A stretch of 14,317 bases of DNA. Origin: an uncultured Devosia sp. Lineage in GTDB: Bacteria > Pseudomonadota > Alphaproteobacteria > Rhizobiales > Devosiaceae. The stretch spans positions 1 to 14,317 of the forward strand of contig NZ_CAMLHM010000076.1 in NCBI RefSeq assembly GCF_946479885.1. Reading direction: 5' to 3'. Each line of letters opens with the position of its first letter. Position 1 is the first letter of the stretch. Below are positions 10,155-14,317 of the stretch, piece after piece. Under the pieces are notes generated by a model that saw only the letters and a program-made list of their open reading frames with translations, made no database searches and was not told where the DNA came from. The position numbers and the translations under genes were made by a program.

Positions 10155-11245
10155 ACTTCGCGGCTTTCGAAATCGAGGCGCGGATCGACCCACATATAGG
10201 CTAGGTCGGAAACCAGGGCGACGACGAGACCGAGCAGGCTGAAGACGTAGAGCGTGGCAAACACCACCGGATAGTCGCGGTTGGACACCGACTCGAAGCC
10301 GAGGAGGCCCAGGCCATCGAGCGAGAAAATGGTTTCGATCAGCAGCGAGCCGCCGAAGAAGACGCCGATGAAGGCGCCGGGAAAGCTGGCAATGACCAGC
10401 ATCATGGCATTGCGGAAGACGTGGCGGTAGAGCACCTGGTTTTCGGTGAGCCCCTTGGCGCGCGCGGTGGTGACATATTGCTTGCCGATTTCATCGATGA
10501 ACGAGTTCTTGGTCAGCAGGGTCGTCGTGGCGAAGGCGCCCAGGCCCATGGCGGTGATGGGCAGGGCCAGGTGCCAGAAATAGTCCAGGATCTGCCGCCA
10601 CCAGGGGAAGCTGGCAAAGCCCGGCGACGTCAGGCCGCGCAGCGGGAAAATCGACCAGAAGCTGCCGCTGGCGAAGAAAATCACCAGTGCGATGGCGATG
10701 AGAAAGCCTGGAATGGCGTAGCCCATGATGACGACGGTGGATGTCCAGACGTCGAAGCGGGATCCGTCGGTCACCGCCTTCCTGATGCCGAGGGGGATGG
10801 AGATGCCATAGGCGATCAGCGTCATCCACAGGCCCAGCGAGATCGAGACCGGCATCTTCTCCTTGATGAGATCGATGACCGAGATGTCGCGGTAATAGCT
10901 CTCGCCGAAGTCGAAGCGCAGGTAGTTCCACAGCATCATGCCGAAGCGTTCGAGCGGGGGCTTGTCGAAGCCGAACTGCTTTTCGATGCGGGCCACCAAC
11001 TCGGGCGAGAGGCCCTGGCTGCCGCGATAGGCGGACTTGTTGCCCTGGCCGGGCTGGGCGGCGAAATCGCCGGCCGCGTCGCCGGTGATGCGCGAGGTCA
11101 TGGACGAATTCTGACCGGACATCTGCGCCAGCGCCTGCTCGACCGGGCCGCCGGGGGCGAATTGGGTGATGACGAAAGAGATGGCCATGATGCCGAACAC
11201 GGTCGGGATCATGAGCAGCAGCCGACGAAGGATATAGGCGCCCAT
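10151..11245 (-). CDS. yejB: YejB-type inner-membrane permease of the peptide ABC importer
   Basis: A 364-residue permease of the OppB/DppB class and the first gene of the operon. It begins with the usual MGAYILRRLLLMIPTVFGIM segment, which is the first membrane helix. A periplasmic region of about 100 residues follows, containing QFGFDKPPLERF and FDFGESYYR, and then about five more membrane segments. The EAA loop (ARAKGLTENQVLYRHVFRNAM) is at about residues 262-282. The C-terminus has WVDPRLDF, characteristic of this class. The start is supported by GGAG at 11251-11254, 5 bases before the ATG. Promoter elements for this operon must lie in the 189-base divergent region 11246-11434, but I could not find a convincing -35/-10 pair on the - strand. 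Confidence 0.95.
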   Translation of the reverse strand: MGAYILRRLLLMIPTVFGIMAISFVITQFAPGGPVEQALAQMSGQNSSMTSRITGDAAGDFAAQPGQGNKSAYRGSQGLSPELVARIEKQFGFDKPPLERFGMMLWNYLRFDFGESYYRDISVIDLIKEKMPVSISLGLWMTLIAYGISIPLGIRKAVTDGSRFDVWTSTVVIMGYAIPGFLIAIALVIFFASGSFWSIFPLRGLTSPGFASFPWWRQILDYFWHLALPITAMGLGAFATTTLLTKNSFIDEIGKQYVTTARAKGLTENQVLYRHVFRNAMMLVIASFPGAFIGVFFGGSLLIETIFSLDGLGLLGFESVSNRDYPVVFATLYVFSLLGLVVALVSDLAYMWVDPRLDFESREV

Positions 11246-11314
11246 CGGATCTCCGCGCAGGCTTGGGTCCGTGGAGCTAAGCGCTGGCCATCAGGGCCGG
11301 CAAATCACCATGCG

Positions 11315-11343
11315 GTGAGACGGCTTAGCGCAAATGCTACACT
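11315..11343 (+). promoter_or_regulatory. Possible promoter for the 77-residue gene
   Basis: GTGAGA (11315-11320) and TACACT (11338-11343) are separated by 17 bases, each matching 4 of 6 sigma70 consensus bases, with an extended TG at 11335-11336. It faces the + strand and would give a leader of roughly 85 bases. One half of a spaced inverted repeat (GCTTAGC, 11323-11329) lies inside the spacer, with its partner GCTAAGC at 11276-11282. Such a match can occur by chance in 189 bases. Confidence 0.3.
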
Positions 11344-11434
11344 TTGACGACGGCTTGGCAAGACGCGGGTGGCGATGGGGCTTGCCCCGGGCGGCGGCGG
11401 CGGTCAACATCGACCGACAGTCGCGGAGTGACCC

Positions 11435-11668
11435 ATGGCCTACCAGATCATCGCTCATGTCAAAAATCCGTCGCAGGCGCGGGCACTGGTCGTGGCGCTG
11501 CGGGCCTATGGCTTCAACCCGCTGGAGCAGGGGGATGGCGGGCTGCCGGGCGTGCCAAATCTGTTCGGGCCAGAGGGCGTGCCGGTGCAGGTTCCGGAAG
11601 ATGAGGCCGGCGATGCAACCGTTCTGGCCCAGGACCTGTTAAAGGAAATGGCGGCATCCGACCCCTAA
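11435..11668 (+). CDS. Small unknown protein, DUF2007-like by pattern
   Basis: A 77-residue soluble protein of unknown function, without signal peptide or membrane segment. The start is well supported by GGAG at 11425-11428, 6 bases before ATG. An N-terminal beta-alpha part (YQIIAHVKNPSQARALVVALRAYGF) leads to a Gly/Pro-rich middle (DGGLPGVPNLFGPEGVP), then VQVPEDEAGDATVLAQDLL. The order (short strand, helix with A..L...L...GF, a loop, a strand ending at an acidic stretch, then a helix) recalls DUF2007, a family of small putative signal-transducing domains, but the match is by eye and weak. The gene diverges from yejB and reads the same way as the lipoprotein gene downstream, which has its own promoter. 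Confidence 0.75.
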   Translation: MAYQIIAHVKNPSQARALVVALRAYGFNPLEQGDGGLPGVPNLFGPEGVPVQVPEDEAGDATVLAQDLLKEMAASDP

Positions 11669-11689
11669 AACGCCACATTGACAGGCGTT
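11669..11689 (+). terminator. Weak stem-loop after the 77-residue gene
   Basis: AACGCC (11669-11674) and GGCGTT (11684-11689) form a 6-bp stem with a 9-base loop directly after the TAA stop. No U-tract follows, so intrinsic termination is doubtful. Confidence 0.25.
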
Positions 11690-11711
11690 AGTGCACAAGC
11701 GGACCGGGCGG

Positions 11712-11740
11712 TTGAACGCGGCGCAGCCTTTGGCTATAAG
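11712..11740 (+). promoter_or_regulatory. Sigma70-type promoter of the lipoprotein gene
   Basis: TTGAAC (11712-11717) and TATAAG (11735-11740) are spaced by exactly 17 bases and each match 5 of 6 consensus positions. This is the best promoter seen in the window. Transcription would start near 11747, leaving a leader of about 45 bases before the ATG at 11791. The -10 hexamer sits in the loop of a short inverted repeat (TTGGC 11730-11734, GCCAA 11744-11748), which could be an operator or chance. Confidence 0.7.
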
Positions 11741-11790
11741 CCAGCCAAGCTGTTAACCTTTATTGAGCCTTAGGGCAGGAGCGAGACCCC

Positions 11791-12420
11791 ATGACGGTTT
11801 GGATGCGCGGATCGTTGTCCGCGGTAGGCGTGGCGGCAATCGCCGTTGTGCTGGCGGCATGTCAGTCCACCGGGTCCAACACGGCCAACCTGAATACCAT
11901 CGGCGCCCCGGCGCAGTTGCAGGCCGTGCCCAATTCGACCGTGCAGCAGGGCACCCTGCCTGCGATCGGCGCCACCGGCACGCCGGCACCCGGCCTTTCC
12001 GGCCAGCCTGTGCTGGGTGGCGTTCCCGCCAATCAGACCGCCATGGCGACGCCCGGCACCCTGCCGGCGACGACCACCACGGCGGGCGCATCGCCGTCCA
12101 TCGTGTCGCTCGATCCGCTGGCCCAGCCGGTGGCGGGTGGCATGAGCACCGGGCCCGAAGGCGCCTGGAACGTCGCTGCCGGCACCGCGACGTGCCGCAT
12201 CAACCTGCCTATGACGGCCAAGACCGGCACCAGCTATTACCGTGCGTCGGCGCCCGGTTGCACCGTGCCGCAGATCGCTTCGGTGACCGGCTGGCAGCAG
12301 GTCGGCAGCCAGCTGCAGCTTTACGATGAGAATGGCAACATCGCTGCTTTCCTCGCCCCGTCGGGAGGCCGCTATATCGGTACCATGGGTGGCGGCCAGG
12401 CCATCTCCATGTCCAGGTAG
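11791..12420 (+). CDS. Outer-membrane lipoprotein with Omp19/Inh-like (AprI protease-inhibitor fold) domain
   Basis: A 209-residue lipoprotein precursor. A hydrophobic signal ends in the lipobox LAAC, with Cys24 as the predicted lipidated residue. Gln follows it rather than Asp, which by the usual rule favours the outer membrane. Residues 25-120 are a low-complexity Pro/Thr/Ala/Gly tether. The C-terminal part (about 122-209) resembles the AprI/Inh metalloprotease-inhibitor family that includes Brucella Omp19. It opens at GAWNV, has a likely disulfide between Cys135 and Cys157, then VTGWQQVGSQLQLYDENGNI and GGRYIGTMGGG, the expected small beta-barrel pattern. Omp19 is reported to inhibit host proteases, but an environmental homologue may have another role. 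AGGAG at 11777-11781 precedes the ATG by 9 bases and a strong promoter lies upstream. The lipoprotein call is firm; the domain is assigned by eye. Confidence 0.85.
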   Translation: MTVWMRGSLSAVGVAAIAVVLAACQSTGSNTANLNTIGAPAQLQAVPNSTVQQGTLPAIGATGTPAPGLSGQPVLGGVPANQTAMATPGTLPATTTTAGASPSIVSLDPLAQPVAGGMSTGPEGAWNVAAGTATCRINLPMTAKTGTSYYRASAPGCTVPQIASVTGWQQVGSQLQLYDENGNIAAFLAPSGGRYIGTMGGGQAISMSR

Positions 12421-12537
12421 TTTTCGGTGAAGCCGGCCTGCAAATGGCCGGCTTCTGCGCTTCCGGTGCTCACGTACTGAAGTACGCTCCGCTCCGGTTC
12501 TCGAAGACGACCATTTTCGACTCGGCTTGACCGAAAA
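12421..12537. repeat. Palindromic element with 14-base inverted ends
   Basis: This 117-base block fills most of the gap between the lipoprotein gene and zapE and begins directly after the TAG stop. Its ends, TTTTCGGTGAAGCC (12421-12434) and GGCTTGACCGAAAA (12524-12537), are inverted repeats with one mismatch. Nested inside are a 10-bp GC-rich hairpin (12429-12438/12446-12455), a short palindrome CGTACT-GA-AGTACG (12473-12486) within a larger imperfect inverted repeat bounded by CCGG, and TCGAA (12501-12505) opposite TTCGA (12516-12520). The outer arm and the first hairpin share bases 12429-12434, so they exclude each other. It has no similarity by eye to the repeat at 5321 and 13717. No second copy is present in this window. 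Confidence 0.75.
12429..12455 (+). terminator. GC-rich hairpin after the lipoprotein gene
   Basis: GAAGCCGGCC (12429-12438) pairs perfectly with GGCCGGCTTC (12446-12455) across a 7-base loop, 8 bases after the TAG stop. The stem is stable enough to end transcription or protect the 3' end, but TGCGC follows instead of a U-run. It is therefore not a standard intrinsic terminator. Confidence 0.4.
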
Positions 12538-12555
12538 CGCCCCGAGTTCAGCCAA

Positions 12556-13707
12556 TTGTCTCTGGCTACCGCTTCATCCGAAAATACCGGACCCGTCACC
12601 GCCGCTTATGCGGAGCTGGCGGAGCGTGGGGTGTTGAGTGCGGATCCGGCGCAGCGGGAGGCGGCGGGGCTGCTCGACGCCGTGCTGGCGGGGGTTGTGG
12701 CCGAGCGGCCGAAGGGGTTGTTCGGCAAGCTGTTCGACAAGGCCGAGCCGGTGCGCGGGCTCTATCTCCATGGTGAGGTGGGGCGCGGCAAGACCATGTT
12801 GATGGACCTGTTCTTTGCCGCTGTGCCGATCAAGCAGAAGCGCCGGGTGCATTTCCATGAGTTCATGGACGAGATGCATGCCGGCATGGCGGCGTTTCGC
12901 AAGAGCAAGAAGGGCAAGGATGCCGACCCGGTGGAGGCGGTGGTCAAGCCTATCGTCAAATCGGGCCTGCGGTTGCTGTGCCTCGACGAGTTCCACGTGC
13001 ATGACATCACCAATGCCATGCTGCTCTATCGGCTGTTCGACAAGCTCTTCGCCCAGGGCGTGACGCTGGTGGCGACGTCCAACGTGGCGCCGGACGGGCT
13101 CTACAAGGATGGGCTCAATCGGCAGCTGTTCCTGCCGTTCATCGATTTGCTCAAACAGTACTGCACGGTCGAGGACCTGCCGGCGGCGCGCGACTACCGG
13201 CGCATGAAGTTTGCCGGGCAGCATGTCTATGCCTTCGGCACCGGCTCGGATGTCCGCGCCGAGATGGACCGGCTGTGGCTGCGCATCACCGGGGGCGAGC
13301 CGGGACATCCTGATGTGGTCGAGAGCATCGGCCGGCACATTCATGTGCCGCTGGCGGCGATGGGCGCGGCGCGGTTCGGCTTTGCCGATCTCTGCGAAAA
13401 GCCGCTGGGGTCGCGCGACTTCGTGCGCATCTCGCACCAGTTCGATTCCATCATCATCGACGACGTGCCGCAGATGGACCGGACCAGGTCAGACGCGGCC
13501 AAGCGCTTCATCCTCTTGATCGACAATCTCTATGATCGGGGCGTCAAGCTGGGCGCCAGCTTTGCGGCGCCGCTGGAGCAGCTGGGCAAGGACGACAAGA
13601 CGGCATTCGAATTCCAGCGCACGGTGTCGCGGCTCGATGAGATGCAGTCGGAGGAGTACTTGGGCAAGGCGTTGCGGGATACGCCGAGCGAAACGGCGAA
13701 AGGCTAG
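12556..13707 (+). CDS. zapE: ZapE, AFG1-like P-loop ATPase
   Basis: A 383-residue AFG1/ZapE-family ATPase. Family features are LYLHGEVGRGKT, with Walker A at residues 73-80, the Walker B stretch LLCLDEF at about 140-146 followed by HVHDI, RRVHFHEFMDEMH, and LVATSNVAPDGLYKDGLNR, a region with the sensor Asn and arginine. The C-terminal part has RISHQFDSIIIDDVPQM followed by IDNLYDRGVKL. In E. coli ZapE is linked to cell division under stress; mitochondrial AFG1 is linked to respiratory-complex quality control. The open frame runs from a stop at 12478-12480 but has no ATG or GTG before the conserved start region. TTG at 12556 (or CTG at 12562) is the only plausible start, with at best a weak GAG 9 bases upstream. 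Its position just before mdh is common in Rhizobiales. Product certain, start uncertain. Confidence 0.93.
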   Translation: MSLATASSENTGPVTAAYAELAERGVLSADPAQREAAGLLDAVLAGVVAERPKGLFGKLFDKAEPVRGLYLHGEVGRGKTMLMDLFFAAVPIKQKRRVHFHEFMDEMHAGMAAFRKSKKGKDADPVEAVVKPIVKSGLRLLCLDEFHVHDITNAMLLYRLFDKLFAQGVTLVATSNVAPDGLYKDGLNRQLFLPFIDLLKQYCTVEDLPAARDYRRMKFAGQHVYAFGTGSDVRAEMDRLWLRITGGEPGHPDVVESIGRHIHVPLAAMGAARFGFADLCEKPLGSRDFVRISHQFDSIIIDDVPQMDRTRSDAAKRFILLIDNLYDRGVKLGASFAAPLEQLGKDDKTAFEFQRTVSRLDEMQSEEYLGKALRDTPSETAKG

Positions 13708-13716
13708 CCTCCTCTT

Positions 13717-13865
13717 CCTTCTCCCCTTGAGGGAGAAGGTGCCCGAAGGGCGGATGAGGGGTTCCGTGTTCTCCGCGAGCGTCGAAGCATGGGGCGGCGC
13801 AGAACCCCTCACCCGACAATTCTGCTGAACGCAGAATTGTCACCCTCTCCCTCAAGGGGAGAGGG
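13717..13865. repeat. Palindromic intergenic repeat, copy B (MITE/RIME-like)
   Basis: Second copy of the element at 5321-5470, beginning 9 bases after the zapE stop. It has the same 17-base terminal inverted repeats (13720-13736 and 13846-13862), each folding as a hairpin (13717-13725/13731-13739 with loop CTTGA; 13843-13851/13857-13865 with loop TCAAG). TGAGGGGTT (13755-13763) again pairs with AACCCCTCA (13803-13811). Bases 13717-13763 are identical to 5322-5368. The inner arm differs strongly from copy A: GACAATTCTGC (13815-13825) and GCAGAATTGTC (13831-13841) make a perfect 11-bp stem around the same TGAAC loop. The extra left module of copy A is absent. Confidence 0.9.

Positions 13866-14317
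<452 letters not shown>

Noticed and set aside
10155..10193. Longer yejE N-terminus starting at 10193
   Set aside because: The extension lies wholly within yejB, has no family-like sequence, and the ATGA overlap at 10154 matches the next junction in the operon.

Overview
The window looks like chromosomal DNA from a high-GC alphaproteobacterium, most likely of the Hyphomicrobiales (Rhizobiales) and perhaps Devosia-like. This is inferred from the tamA-tamB pair, a YejABEF-type importer, an Omp19/Inh-like lipoprotein, and the gene pair zapE-mdh, which in many alphaproteobacteria precedes sucCDA. The assignment is made by eye, without a database search. The first 49 bases are not genomic: positions 16-49 match the Illumina TruSeq read-2 adapter, so the window begins at an untrimmed contig end.

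Layout. (1) 50-5220, + strand: the 3' part of tamA (Omp85-type outer-membrane barrel) and complete tamB (very large periplasm-spanning protein), overlapping by one base. (2) 5221-5487: an intergenic region between convergent genes, filled by a palindromic mosaic repeat (copy A). (3) 11245-5488, - strand: a four-gene ABC importer operon in the order yejB-yejE-yejF-yejA. Its first three genes are joined by 4-base ATGA overlaps and the binding-protein gene comes last. (4) 11246-11434: a divergent promoter region. (5) 11435-12420, + strand: a 77-residue unknown protein, then a lipoprotein with a C-terminal Omp19/Inh-like domain behind a good sigma70-type promoter. (6) 12421-12537: a second, different palindromic element starting right after the lipoprotein stop codon. 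(7) 12556-13707, + strand: zapE (AFG1-like ATPase), which appears to start at TTG. (8) 13717-13865: copy B of the first repeat. (9) 14008 to the end, + strand: the first 103 codons of mdh, cut by the window edge.

Most of the genes concern the cell envelope and transport. TamA and TamB help build the outer membrane, YejBEFA imports peptides through the periplasm and inner membrane, and the lipoprotein is probably anchored in the outer membrane. ZapE and malate dehydrogenase begin a housekeeping/TCA-cycle region. I see no rRNA, tRNA, CRISPR array, insertion sequence, phage gene or defence system. The least explained material is the two families of structured intergenic repeats, and I found no convincing new multi-gene system.
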